This document shows, one piece after another, positions 16,968-26,357 of a stretch of DNA of 45,515 nucleotides; the first letter of the stretch is position 1; every line of letters starts with the position of its first letter. Source of the DNA: Pseudovibrio denitrificans JCM 12308 (GTDB taxonomy: Bacteria; Pseudomonadota; Alphaproteobacteria; Rhizobiales; Stappiaceae); the NCBI RefSeq assembly GCF_001310815.1, contig NZ_BAZK01000034.1, positions 1-45,515 of the forward strand, given 5' to 3'. The notes under the pieces were generated by a model. The model worked only from the letters and a program-made list of their open reading frames with translations. It made no database searches and was not told where the DNA came from. Both the position numbers and the translations under genes were made by a program.

Positions 16968-17627
16968 ATGCAAAGCTTCTTTACATTTCTAATCTTATTA
17001 CTTTTTGCTGCAAACGACCAAGCCGATGCGGCATCCGTTTCGAGCCTATTAAGTAAGGATAAATGCATCAAACTCAACACCTTACTTGAAGTAGATATGG
17101 AGAGTTATCTCGAAAACGAAAAACGCTATATGATGGAGCGTAACCCATGCGATGCATTTGGCCTTTTGTATGTCCTCGGCCTTGGTCTCAATCCACCTCC
17201 ATCAAGTCACTTCGATATAAATGTGGGCGCTGCGTACCAATTCTATTATTTTGCCAAAACATACCTTTGGAAGAAATCAAAACCGGCAAATACACCTGAG
17301 TATACCCAAGAACTCAACGTTTTGAGAAGTTTGACCCTAACAACATTATCAGACGGGGAAATCGAGATCTCCAAGGATAGAAAAGATATCTATCGGGTAT
17401 TTCTGCTACGAGAACTTTTCTTTAATTCAAGAAATTCAGATGCAGCGAAAAGTGGGCTTCTAAAAAGCTTTATCGAGTTATACGCTTATGGCATACCGTT
17501 AAGTACTTACAGCGAGGTGGACTGCTTCATCAAACATGACATTCCAAAGTACTCTATCGCAGAAATAAAAAAGTCTCCTAGTTTTCTACACTGCGTCCAG
17601 AACTTACAGCAAGAAGAAGACGGCTAG
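16968..17627 (+). CDS. Unrecognised secreted protein, low GC
   Basis: A 219-residue protein that I do not recognise. It opens with a signal peptide (SFFTFLILLLFAANDQADA, about residue 21). The mature part has five Cys (including KDKCIKL, RNPCDAF, VDCFIKH and LHCVQ) and no clear domain. Its base composition is more AT-rich than the neighbours, and the protein is rich in Lys, Asn, Tyr and Phe, which suggests recent acquisition. There is no strong ribosome-binding site. Its stop overlaps that of plsY by 4 bp in convergent orientation. Confidence 0.6.
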   Translation: MQSFFTFLILLLFAANDQADAASVSSLLSKDKCIKLNTLLEVDMESYLENEKRYMMERNPCDAFGLLYVLGLGLNPPPSSHFDINVGAAYQFYYFAKTYLWKKSKPANTPEYTQELNVLRSLTLTTLSDGEIEISKDRKDIYRVFLLRELFFNSRNSDAAKSGLLKSFIELYAYGIPLSTYSEVDCFIKHDIPKYSIAEIKKSPSFLHCVQNLQQEEDG

Positions 17628-18247
17628 AAGCTCAGCTTGTTCTCAGTACCGGAGAGCAGTCTGCCGATATTTGCGCGGTGCTTGGCAACCACCATGGATG
17701 CCATCGCCAGTGCGAAGATCTGAAAGTAGATTGTGTGACCAAACATCGGGATGAAGGAAAGCACTAGGAACAGCAGCGCGGCGCAGATGGAACCCAGAGA
17801 AACATAGCGGGTCGCAGCAACGATGAGCACAAAAGTCCCCAAACAACTTGCTGCAATCATCGGATCCAGCATGAACAGCACAGCAGCAGCCGTCAGCACA
17901 CCTTTGCCGCCTCTGAAGCCGAAAAAGACCGGCCAGTTGTGGCCAACAATAGCCCCAGCCCCGGCAAGCAACATGCTCACACTGTCAACCGCAACACCAG
18001 AACCTGCATAAACGCCAAGGTACAGGCCAACCAAACAGGCAACGATGCCTTTCAGGATATCTCCAAAAAGAACAACCAAAGCAGCAGGTTTTCCCAGAAC
18101 ACGAAGTGTGTTGGTCAGTCCGGCAGACTTACTGCCATGCTCACGGATATCCTTGCCATAGGCTTTCCCAACCAGCACAGCCGTGCTGATACTGCCCAGC
18201 AGATAACCTGCTCCAAGAGCTGCAATTAGCTTAATCAGATCAATCAC
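17624..18247 (-). CDS. plsY: Acyl-phosphate glycerol-3-phosphate acyltransferase PlsY
   Basis: A 207-residue integral membrane enzyme that transfers the acyl group from acyl-phosphate to glycerol-3-phosphate, making lysophosphatidic acid for phospholipid synthesis. The three conserved PlsY motifs are present: GSISTAVLVGK, GSKSAGLTNTLRVLGK (usually GSGNxGATN) and VGHNWPVFFGFRGGKGV. Five or more membrane segments are seen. SKSAGLTN in place of the usual GNPGATN is a mild divergence. The start is a GTG with AGGGG about 10 bp upstream. It lies 11 bp downstream of a TetR gene on the same strand. Confidence 0.88.
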   Translation of the reverse strand: MIDLIKLIAALGAGYLLGSISTAVLVGKAYGKDIREHGSKSAGLTNTLRVLGKPAALVVLFGDILKGIVACLVGLYLGVYAGSGVAVDSVSMLLAGAGAIVGHNWPVFFGFRGGKGVLTAAAVLFMLDPMIAASCLGTFVLIVAATRYVSLGSICAALLFLVLSFIPMFGHTIYFQIFALAMASMVVAKHRANIGRLLSGTENKLSF

Positions 18248-18258
18248 AGGAATAGCCC

Positions 18259-18866
18259 CTAGCCCACAACGCCCTGTAGCACCAGTTTCTGGTGCACCTC
18301 GATAATCTCATCGATACTAAGCCGTCCGTCGGGGCGATACCAGAAGCAAACACCAGTCAGCATGGCGATAATGGCGAAAGCAGCGACCTCCAGATCCACT
18401 TTGGGGAACACACCAGCCTTCACACCATCAGAAAGGATGTTTCGCAGGTTCGCCTCATACTGACTACGCTTGGTGACCACATCCGCACGGTAGTCCTCCC
18501 CCAGAGACCGCAGCTCCAGATTCGCTATCACGACATCTGCACGGCGTTCAATGTGGTAGCGAATGTGAAACGCAACAAAGGCTTTGAGACGAGAAACCGG
18601 GTCATCCCCTTTGCCTTCCAGCTTCTCCCAGTTCTCAATCAGGCTCACCATATGCTGGTTCATCAACGCCTGAAGCAGCTCGTCCTTACTCTCCACATAG
18701 CGATAAACAGACCCCGCTGGACGCCTACTTCAGCTGCAAGCTGACGAAGTGTCATCGCCTCAAAGCCCTTGGCTTCAATCAGCTTTTTCGCTGCGGAGTA
18801 GATTGCAGTCTTCGTATCTGCGCCAACGGAGCCTTTGGTTCGTGCCACGATCTGAGCCTTTATCAT
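18259..18866 (-). CDS. TetR-family regulator, probably LiuQ-like, with one-base frameshift
   Basis: Two overlapping frames (18866-18663 and 18696-18259) join into one 202-residue TetR regulator if one G is restored near 18717, where coding strand reads CAGCGGGG but the family pattern needs CAGGCGGGG (VGVQ-AGSVYRYVESKDELL). The helix-turn-helix is at about residues 38-57 (TLRQLAAEVGVQAGSVYRYV). As it stands the gene would give a truncated protein lacking its ligand domain. It diverges from the liu operon across a perfect 16-bp palindrome, so it is the obvious liu repressor (LiuQ is the TetR-type regulator of branched-chain catabolism in other proteobacteria). The deletion is probably a sequencing error. 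Confidence 0.75.
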
Positions 18867-18992
18867 TCAATATAGGAGACGCAGTCTGTCTGCGCATGCC
18901 CGAGTGATGCCTAGCAGTTTTCGGGAAAGAATACGCAACAGGAAATGCGCCCTAAGGGTTATTGCATAGTAACTGAGCGCCTGCTACTAATC

Positions 18993-19008
18993 AAACGAAC
19001 GTTCGTTT
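18993..19008. promoter_or_regulatory. Palindromic operator between the TetR gene and the liu operon
   Basis: AAACGAACGTTCGTTT is a perfect 16-bp palindrome centred at 19000/19001, of the type bound by TetR-family dimers. It lies 73 bp upstream of the liuA start and 126 bp from the divergent TetR start. A weak plus-strand promoter (TTGCAT at 18962, then TACTAA at 18985 after 17 bp) ends just before it, so a bound repressor would cover the transcription start of the liu operon. Confidence 0.7.
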
Positions 19009-19081
19009 AATTAATTTGCGATCCACTGGGAAGCTCAACAAAGAGCGTGGATTGACTGGATCGGTAGCAGGAGGAAGCGCC

Positions 19082-20245
19082 GTGTTTGACGCCGTAATGA
19101 ATTTTGGTCTTGGTGAAGACATTGATGCTCTGCGCGAAACCATTCGCCGTTGGGCACAAGACAAACTCGCACCGCGCGCCGCTGAGATCGACGAGACCAA
19201 CGAGTTCCCGAATGACCTCTGGACAGAGATGGGTGAACTCGGCGTGCTGGGCATGACGGCTGACCCGGAATACGGCGGCACCGGCATGGGCTACCTCGCC
19301 CACGTTGTTGCGGTTGAGGAAATCTCCCGCGCGTCTGCATCCGTCGGCCTTTCCTACGGCGCACACTCCAACCTGTGTGTGAACCAGATCAACCGCCACG
19401 GCACCCCTGAGCAAAAGGCAAAGTACCTGCCAAAGCTCTGCTCCGGTGAGCATGTCGGCTCTCTGGCCATGTCCGAGCCGGGCGCTGGTTCTGACGTTGT
19501 TTCCATGAAACTGCGTGCTGAAAAGCGCAACGACCGCTACGTGCTCAACGGCAACAAAATGTGGATCACAAACGGCCCGGACGCCTCCACTCTGGTAGTC
19601 TACGCCAAAACCGATCCGGACGCAGGCCCGCGTGGCATGACAGCCTTCCTCATCGAAAAAGGCATGAAGGGCTTCTCTACCGCACAGAAGCTCGACAAAC
19701 TCGGCATGCGCGGCTCCAACACCTGTGAGCTGGTCTTTGAAGACTGCGAAGTCCCGTACGAGAACGTCCTCGGCGAAGAAGGCAAAGGCGTGAACGTACT
19801 GATGTCCGGTCTGGACTACGAGCGCGTCGTTCTCTCCGGTGGCCCACTGGGCATCATGGCAGCAGCTATGGACATCGTTGTGCCTTACATCCACGAGCGT
19901 AAGCAGTTCGGCAAGTCCATCGGCGAGTTCCAGCTGATGCAGGGCAAGATCGCTGACATGTACACCCTGATGAACGCCTCCCGCTCCTACGTGTACGCAG
20001 TGGCCGCCGCGTGTGACCGTGGCGAAACCACCCGTAAGGACTCCGCTGGCTGTATCCTCTACTCCGCAGAAAACGCTACTAAACTGGCGTTGGAAGCCAT
20101 CCAGTCCCTCGGTGGCAATGGCTACATCAACGAGTACCCAACCGGTCGCCTGCTGCGCGATGCGAAACTCTATGAAATTGGAGCTGGCACATCTGAAATC
20201 CGCCGCATGCTGATTGGTCGTGAGCTCTTCCAGGAAACCAAATAA
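19082..20245 (+). CDS. liuA: Isovaleryl-CoA dehydrogenase
   Basis: A 387-residue FAD enzyme that oxidises isovaleryl-CoA to 3-methylcrotonyl-CoA in leucine degradation. Acyl-CoA dehydrogenase signatures are clear: AMSEPGAGSD near 129, KMWITNG near 159, the C-terminal QSLGGNGYINEYPTGRLLRDAK and IGAGTSEIRR. The catalytic base in this subfamily is internal, and Glu247 in LDYERVVLSGG fits it. The frame is open from 19016, but AGGAGG 7 bp before the GTG at 19082 fixes that start and gives the usual length. It is first in the liu operon. Its stop overlaps the next start by 1 bp. Confidence 0.93.
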   Translation: MFDAVMNFGLGEDIDALRETIRRWAQDKLAPRAAEIDETNEFPNDLWTEMGELGVLGMTADPEYGGTGMGYLAHVVAVEEISRASASVGLSYGAHSNLCVNQINRHGTPEQKAKYLPKLCSGEHVGSLAMSEPGAGSDVVSMKLRAEKRNDRYVLNGNKMWITNGPDASTLVVYAKTDPDAGPRGMTAFLIEKGMKGFSTAQKLDKLGMRGSNTCELVFEDCEVPYENVLGEEGKGVNVLMSGLDYERVVLSGGPLGIMAAAMDIVVPYIHERKQFGKSIGEFQLMQGKIADMYTLMNASRSYVYAVAAACDRGETTRKDSAGCILYSAENATKLALEAIQSLGGNGYINEYPTGRLLRDAKLYEIGAGTSEIRRMLIGRELFQETK

Positions 20246-21852
20246 TGGCTGTCATCAAGTCTCAGGCTGCAACGGGTTCGGAAAGCTATAAGAACAACCG
20301 CACCCAGCACCTCGCCGCGATGGATGAGGTCCGCGCTGCAAGCCAGCAAGCACTGTTAGGTGGGGGCGAAGGCCCTCGCGAGCGGCACGTGTCTCGTGGG
20401 AAAATCCTCCCGCGCGAGCGCGTTGCCCGTCTGATCGATCCAGGTTCTCCATTTCTGGAAGTCGGTCAGTTTGCTGCCCATAACATGTACGACAACGCCT
20501 CCCCTTCGGCTGGCATTGTCACCGGTATCGGTCGGGTCAACGGCATCGAATGTATGATTGTTGCCAACGATGCCACGGTTAAGGGCGGCACTTATTATCC
20601 GCTGACGGTAAAGAAGCACCTCCGCGCCCAAGAAATCGCCATGGAGAACAATCTCACATGCATTTACTTGGTGGATTCCGGCGGAGCGAACCTGCCTCAG
20701 CAGGATGAAGTGTTCCCGGATAAAGAGCACTTTGGCCGCATCTTCTACAATCAAGCCAATATGTCCGCAAAGGGCATTCCGCAAATCGCGGTGGTTATGG
20801 GCTCCTGTACCGCTGGCGGCGCATACGTGCCAGCCATGTGCGATGAGACCATCATCGTGAAAGAGCAAGGCACCATCTTCCTCGCCGGTCCTCCACTGGT
20901 GAAAGCCGCCACGGGCGAAGTGGTTTCTGCTGAAGATCTAGGCGGCGGGGATGTTCACACCCGCCTCTCCGGTGTGGCAGACCACTTGGCCCGTGACGAC
21001 GCTCATGCATTGGCGCTGGCCCGTCAGGCCGTCTCCAACCTCAACCGTCGCAAGCCGGACCAGCTTCTGCTGCAAACGCCAGAAGATCCGCTCTACGACC
21101 CGGAAGAAATCCTCGGCGTTGTCCCTGCGGACCTTAAAACTCCATACGACGTACGCGAAGTAATCGCCCGCGTGGTCGACGGTTCCCGCTTCGATGAGTT
21201 CAAAGCCCGCTACGGCACCACGCTCGTCACCGGTTTCGCTCACATCCACGGCATGCCTGTTGGCATCATCGCCAACAACGGCATCCTGTTCTCCGAAGCA
21301 GCCCTCAAAGGCGCGCACTTCGTTGAACTGTGCTGTCAACGCAAAATCCCGCTGGTCTTCCTGCAGAACATCACCGGCTTCATGGTCGGTCAGAAGTACG
21401 AAGCAGGCGGCATCGCGAAAGACGGCGCAAAGCTCGTCACCGCAGTGGCATGTGCCAAAGTTCCAAAAATCACCATGCTCATCGGCGGCTCCTTCGGTGC
21501 CGGCAACTACGGCATGTGTGGCCGCGCTTACTCACCGCGAATGCTCTGGACATGGCCAAGCTCCCGTATCTCCGTGATGGGTGGCCCACAGGCAGCTGGC
21601 GTGCTGGCAACTGTGCGTCGTGACGGCATTGAGCGTAAAGGCGGCACGTGGTCAGCAGAAGAGGAAGCAACCTTCAAGCAGCCGATCATCGATCAGTTTG
21701 AAGAGCAAGGGCACCCGCTCTACGCTTCTGCTCGCCTCTGGGATGATGGCATTGTCGACCCGCGCAAAACCCGCGACGTATTGGCTCTGTCCATCGCAGC
21801 AACCCTCAACGCACCAATCGAAGACACGCCATTCGGCGTCTTCCGCATGTAA
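20245..21852 (+). CDS. liuB: Methylcrotonyl-CoA carboxylase, carboxyltransferase (beta) subunit
   Basis: A 535-residue subunit that transfers CO2 from biotin to 3-methylcrotonyl-CoA, giving 3-methylglutaconyl-CoA. The two halves of the carboxyltransferase fold are seen in ATVKGGTYYPLTVKKHLRAQ (about residues 109-128) and VMGSCTAGGAYVPAMCDE. The C-terminal half carries IPLVFLQNITGFMVGQKYE and IGGSFGAGNYGMCGRAYSPR. The length is typical of MccB. It pairs with the biotin subunit gene 12 bp downstream. Confidence 0.94.
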   Translation: MAVIKSQAATGSESYKNNRTQHLAAMDEVRAASQQALLGGGEGPRERHVSRGKILPRERVARLIDPGSPFLEVGQFAAHNMYDNASPSAGIVTGIGRVNGIECMIVANDATVKGGTYYPLTVKKHLRAQEIAMENNLTCIYLVDSGGANLPQQDEVFPDKEHFGRIFYNQANMSAKGIPQIAVVMGSCTAGGAYVPAMCDETIIVKEQGTIFLAGPPLVKAATGEVVSAEDLGGGDVHTRLSGVADHLARDDAHALALARQAVSNLNRRKPDQLLLQTPEDPLYDPEEILGVVPADLKTPYDVREVIARVVDGSRFDEFKARYGTTLVTGFAHIHGMPVGIIANNGILFSEAALKGAHFVELCCQRKIPLVFLQNITGFMVGQKYEAGGIAKDGAKLVTAVACAKVPKITMLIGGSFGAGNYGMCGRAYSPRMLWTWPSSRISVMGGPQAAGVLATVRRDGIERKGGTWSAEEEATFKQPIIDQFEEQGHPLYASARLWDDGIVDPRKTRDVLALSIAATLNAPIEDTPFGVFRM

Positions 21853-21864
21853 GGGGGCAGCATA

Positions 21865-23852
21865 GTGTTCAAGAAAATCCTCATTGCCAACCGCGGTGAA
21901 ATTGCTTGCCGTGTTGCAAAATCCGCCAAAGCCCTCGGCATCAAAGTTGTGGCTGTCTACTCAGACGCCGACCGCGATGCTCGTCATGTGCAAATGGCCG
22001 ACGAAGCTTACCGCCTCGGCCCAGCACCAGTGGCAGAAAGCTACCTCAACATTCCTGAGCTGCTCGCAGCAGCTAAAACCAGCGGCGCAGACGCCATCCA
22101 CCCAGGCTATGGTTTCCTTTCAGAGAACCCAGAGTTCGTGGAAGCGGTAGAAGCTGCTGGCCTCGTCTTCATCGGCCCACCAGCGGACGCAATCCGCGCG
22201 ATGGGTTTGAAAGACGCAGCGAAGAAGCTGATGGAAGAATCCGGCGTTCCTGTTGTACCGGGCTATCACGGTGACAACCAAGACGGCGAGTTCCTAAAAA
22301 GCGAAGCTGAAAAGATCGGCTATCCAGTTCTCATCAAAGCCCGCGCAGGCGGCGGCGGTAAAGGTATGCGCCGCGTTGATGACCCGGCAGACTTCATCGA
22401 AGCGCTGGAAGGCGCTCAACGTGAAGGCCAGTCCAGCTTTGGCGATCCACGCGTGCTCATCGAGAAGTACATCCTGTCCCCTCGCCACATCGAGGTTCAG
22501 GTCTTCTGTGATGGCCATGGCAATGCTGTTCACTTGTTCGAGCGCGACTGCTCCCTGCAGCGTCGCCACCAGAAGGTGATCGAAGAAGCTCCTGCCCCCG
22601 GCATGACTGAAGAGATGCGCAACGCCATGGGCGAAGCTGCCGTCAAAGCAGCGCAGGCTGTAGCTATGAAGGGGCCGGTACTGTTGAGTTCATCGTTGAT
22701 GGCTCTGATGGTCTGCGTCCTGATCGCTTCTGGTTCATGGAAATGAACACCCGCTTGCAGGTAGAACACCCTGTGACCGAGGCAATCACCGGTCAAGATC
22801 TGGTCAACTGGCAGCTCTCCGTAGCAGCTGGTGGCACTCTGCCTCTGATGCAGGACGAGCTCACCATCTTCGGACATGCATTCGAAGCACGTATCTACGC
22901 AGAAGATGCGGAAGCAGGCTTCCTGCCAGCAACCGGAACGCTGAACGAGCTAAAGCTGCCAGAACTGTTTGCCCGCATCGATAGCGGTGTGCGCAAAGGC
23001 GATACGATCACCCCTTACTACGATCCAATGATCGCAAAGGTGATCTGCCACGGCGAAACTCGTGAAGCAGCTCTGGCAAAAATGTCTCTGGCATTGGAAA
23101 AGAGCCACGCAGTCGGCTGCACCACCAACATCACCTTCCTGCACCGCCTGTGTAACCACGAGGGCTTTGCAAAAGGTGAGATGGATACAGGTCTCATCGA
23201 CCGTGAGCTGGAAGCTCTCACCAAACCAACAGCCCCAACCCGGCATGCTTTTGCAATGGCCGCTCTCATCGAGCTCGGCTTTGCAGCTGAGACTGCCGTA
23301 TTAGATGATGATCCATGGGTAAGCCTCACCGGTTGGCGTCACTGGACCGCTGCAAAGCAGTTCGCACACCTCTCATGGCGTGATGAAGTGACCGAGGTTG
23401 TTGCAAGCCGTCATCATGATGGCAGCCTGACAGTGACGGTTGATGGTGAGACGTTCGATCTGCAGATCCTCTCCGTAGATAACAACCACATGCGCGTGGA
23501 CTTCTCCGGTCAGATCACCTCTGCAGATTTCTTCGTCGAAGACACCAGCCTCACACTCTTCTCTGATGGTGTGACATGGCGCTTTGACCTGCCGGATCAT
23601 CTGGCAGAGCAGGATGACAGTGCAGCGTCAGGCAATGCAATCACCTCTCCAATGCCAGGCCTTGTGCGTGCAGTAAACTGCAAGCCGGGTGATAAGGTAT
23701 CTGAGGGCGACACCCTGATTGTCACTGAAGCCATGAAGATGGAACACTCTCTCAAAGCACCACGTGATGGTGTGGTGGCAGAAGTGATGGCGAACGCAGG
23801 TGACCAGGTGGAAGAAGGCGTTATACTCCTCACGCTTGAGGAGGAGGAATAA
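21865..23852 (+). CDS. liuD: Methylcrotonyl-CoA carboxylase, biotin-carboxylase (alpha) subunit, with one-base frameshift
   Basis: Two frames (21865-22746 and 22737-23852) join into a 662-residue biotin-containing subunit if one G is restored near 22663: the coding strand reads GTAGCTATGAA where GTAGGCTATGAA restores the frame. The biotin carboxylase domain begins FKKILIANRGEIACRV, has the ATP-grasp Gly-rich KARAGGGGKGMR (around 154-165) and resumes after the break with MEMNTRLQVEHPVTE. The biotinyl Lys is in EAMKMEH near the C-terminus. The GTG start at 21865 follows AGGGGG. Without the base the protein would lose the second half of the biotin carboxylase domain and the biotin carrier. Sequencing error is the likely cause. 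Confidence 0.85.
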
Positions 23853-23855
23853 CCG

Positions 23856-25487
23856 TTGTTGCCATCTGCGAATACCTATGAGGAACTCCGAGAAAAGTTT
23901 CAGTGGAACATCCCGGAGTTCTTCAACATTGGCGTAGATATCTGTGACAAGTGGGCGGACAAAGATGCCGCCCGCGAAGCACTCATCTTCGCTGAAGAAG
24001 AAGGGCCAACAACCACCTACACGTTCGGTGACTTGAAAAAGCTGAGCAATCAGCTGGCCAACCTGCTCATTTCACAAGGCATTAATCGCGGTGATCGTGT
24101 TGGCATCCTGTTGCCGCAAGCACCAGAGACAGCCTTCTCCCATATCGCAATTCACAAGCTCGGCGGCATCTCTATTCCGCTCTTCTCCCTGTTTGGCGAA
24201 GAAGCACTGGAGTACCGACTGGGTAACTCCGGCGCCAAAGCTCTCATCACCAACAACGCAGGTGCTGCAAAGCTTGAAAAGATCCGCGAAAGCCTGCCAG
24301 AGCTTGAACTAATCTTGAATATTGAGGGCACTGACTTCGGCACCCGTTCGCTCCATGTAGAAATGGCAGAGCAGAGCGAAGACTTCATACCGGTGAAGAC
24401 GAAGGCCGAAGATCCAGCTATTATCATCTACACCTCCGGCACCACAGGCCAGCCGAAAGGCGCGTTGCACGCACACCGCACGCTGCTTGGTCACTTGCCT
24501 GGCGTAGAGATGCCGCACAACATGTTCCCGAAAGCAGGTGACCGTTTCTGGACGCCTGCGGACTGGGCATGGATTGGCGGTTTGATTGATGTTCTCCTGC
24601 CAAGCCTGCACCACGGTGTTACAGTCGTCGCCTGTCGCTTCAAAAAGTTCAGCGGCGAAGCAGCCTTCCAGCTGATGCAGGATCTAAAAATTCGCAATGC
24701 CTTCATCCCTCCAACCGCGTTGAAGATGATGCGGCAGGTTGAGAATCCGAAGAACCGCTGGAACTACTCTCTCCGCTCTCTCGGCAGTGGTGGCGAAGCC
24801 CTCGGCGCTGAACTGATCCAATGGGGCCACGATACATTTGGCCTGACAATCAGTGAGTTTTACGGCCAGACAGAGTGCAATCTTGTTGTCTCCACCTGCG
24901 CAGAGTTGATGGAAACCCGTCCCGGTGTCACCGGCAAAGCCGTGCCGGGCTTTGATGTGCAGATTGTAGACGATAACGGCACCATTCTGGAAACCGGTCA
25001 GCTCGGCAACATCGGCGTTCGCGCACCGAACCCTGTTATGTTCCTGCAGTATTGGAACAACCCGGAAGCCACGAAGAAGAAGTTCTCCGGCGACTTTCTC
25101 ATCACGGGCGATAAAGGCGTGATGGACAAGGACGGCTGGATCCAGTTTGTTGGCCGCGACGATGATGTCATCACGTCTTCCGGCTATCGCATAGGCCCCG
25201 GCGAGATTGAAGACTGCCTGCTGAAACACGACGCTGTTGCCATGGCAGGTGTGATCGGCAAGCCGGATAAACTGCGGACTGAGATCGTCAAAGCCTACAT
25301 TGTGCTCAAGGAAGGCATTGAGCCTTCTGATGAACTCGCCAAAGAACTTTCTGAGTTTGTTAAGCAGCGTTTGGCTGCCCATGAATATCCAAGAGAACTG
25401 GAATTTGTCGAAGCCCTGCCAATGACAACAACCGGTAAGGTGATCCGCAGAGAACTTCGTGCCCGCGCTATCGACGAGGAGGTTTGA
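23856..25487 (+). CDS. AMP-forming acyl-CoA synthetase in the liu operon
   Basis: A 543-residue ATP-dependent acyl-CoA synthetase. The adenylate-forming motif IIYTSGTTGQPKGALHAH is at about 190-207, followed by YGQTE near 340, TGDKGVMDKDGWIQFVGRDDD near 420-440 and the C-terminal catalytic Lys in TTGKVIRREL near 528. It resembles medium-chain/acetyl-CoA-type synthetases. In this operon it could activate isovalerate to isovaleryl-CoA, or a related short branched acid or acetoacetate. The precise substrate is inferred only. The start is TTG with GGAGGAGG 9 bp upstream, 3 bp after the liuD stop. Confidence 0.85.
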   Translation: MLPSANTYEELREKFQWNIPEFFNIGVDICDKWADKDAAREALIFAEEEGPTTTYTFGDLKKLSNQLANLLISQGINRGDRVGILLPQAPETAFSHIAIHKLGGISIPLFSLFGEEALEYRLGNSGAKALITNNAGAAKLEKIRESLPELELILNIEGTDFGTRSLHVEMAEQSEDFIPVKTKAEDPAIIIYTSGTTGQPKGALHAHRTLLGHLPGVEMPHNMFPKAGDRFWTPADWAWIGGLIDVLLPSLHHGVTVVACRFKKFSGEAAFQLMQDLKIRNAFIPPTALKMMRQVENPKNRWNYSLRSLGSGGEALGAELIQWGHDTFGLTISEFYGQTECNLVVSTCAELMETRPGVTGKAVPGFDVQIVDDNGTILETGQLGNIGVRAPNPVMFLQYWNNPEATKKKFSGDFLITGDKGVMDKDGWIQFVGRDDDVITSSGYRIGPGEIEDCLLKHDAVAMAGVIGKPDKLRTEIVKAYIVLKEGIEPSDELAKELSEFVKQRLAAHEYPRELEFVEALPMTTTGKVIRRELRARAIDEEV

Positions 25488-25493
25488 TCAGCG

Positions 25494-26357
25494 ATGAGCA
25501 AGAAACTAAACATTTTTGAAATGGGCCCACGCGACGGCCTTCAGAATGAAAAAACGCTGATCCCAACAGCAAGCAAAATCGAACTGATCAACCGCCTTTC
25601 CGAATGCGGGTTTGAGAAGATCGAAACATCAAGCTTCGTCTCGCCCAAGTGGGTGCCACAAATGGCAGATGCGGCGGAAGTGTTTGCAGGCATCGCTCGC
25701 AAGCCCGGCATTCGCTACACCGCGCTAACGCCAAACATCAAAGGCTACGAGCGCGCTAAAGCATCCGGTGCGGATGAAGTTGCAATCTTCGCATCTGCGT
25801 CTGAGGGCTTCTCGCAAAAGAACATCAACTGTTCCATTGAAGAGAGCTTCGACCGGTTCGCTCCAATCGTGGAAGCCGCAAAAGCAGACGGCATTCCGGT
25901 TCGAGGTTACGTCTCCTGCGTTGTTGAGTGCCCCTATGATGGCCCAACACCGGTTGAGAACACCGCCATGGTCTCCGAACGTTTGCTACAGATGGGCTGC
26001 TACGAGGTTTCCCTCGGCGACACCATCGGGGCTGCAACTCCGGAAACAACCGAGGCCATGCTGGACGCAGTGCTGAAGGTTGTTCCTGTTGAACAGCTTG
26101 CGGGCCACTTCCACGATACCAAGGATCTGGCTCTGGCTAACATCATGTCCAGCATCAAGATGGGTCTGCGGACATTCGACTCCGCAATCGGTGGCTTGGG
26201 TGGATGTCCTTATGCTCCGGGAGCCAAAGGCAACGTCAGCACACTGGCAGTCGCAAAAATGGCGAAATTGCTGGACTACGATACCGGTCTGGACATCGAA
26301 AAGCTGGAACAAACGCAAGAGTTCATTCTCTCCATTAAAGAGGCAGCCGCCGCATGA
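25494..26357 (+). CDS. liuE: Hydroxymethylglutaryl-CoA lyase
   Basis: A 287-residue TIM-barrel lyase that cleaves 3-hydroxy-3-methylglutaryl-CoA to acetoacetate and acetyl-CoA. The metal- and substrate-binding start MGPRDGLQNE (residues 10-19), SFVSPKWVPQM, GHFHDTKDLALAN and the active-site Cys loop GLGGCPYAPGAKGNVST are all present. Length is normal. The ATG at 25494 lies 13 bp after a GAGGAGG. Its stop overlaps the next gene's start by 4 bp, indicating coupled translation. Confidence 0.93.
   Translation: MSKKLNIFEMGPRDGLQNEKTLIPTASKIELINRLSECGFEKIETSSFVSPKWVPQMADAAEVFAGIARKPGIRYTALTPNIKGYERAKASGADEVAIFASASEGFSQKNINCSIEESFDRFAPIVEAAKADGIPVRGYVSCVVECPYDGPTPVENTAMVSERLLQMGCYEVSLGDTIGAATPETTEAMLDAVLKVVPVEQLAGHFHDTKDLALANIMSSIKMGLRTFDSAIGGLGGCPYAPGAKGNVSTLAVAKMAKLLDYDTGLDIEKLEQTQEFILSIKEAAAA

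Noticed and set aside
19007..19894. 295-codon open frame on the minus strand across liuA
   Set aside because: Antisense shadow of isovaleryl-CoA dehydrogenase with no recognisable features.
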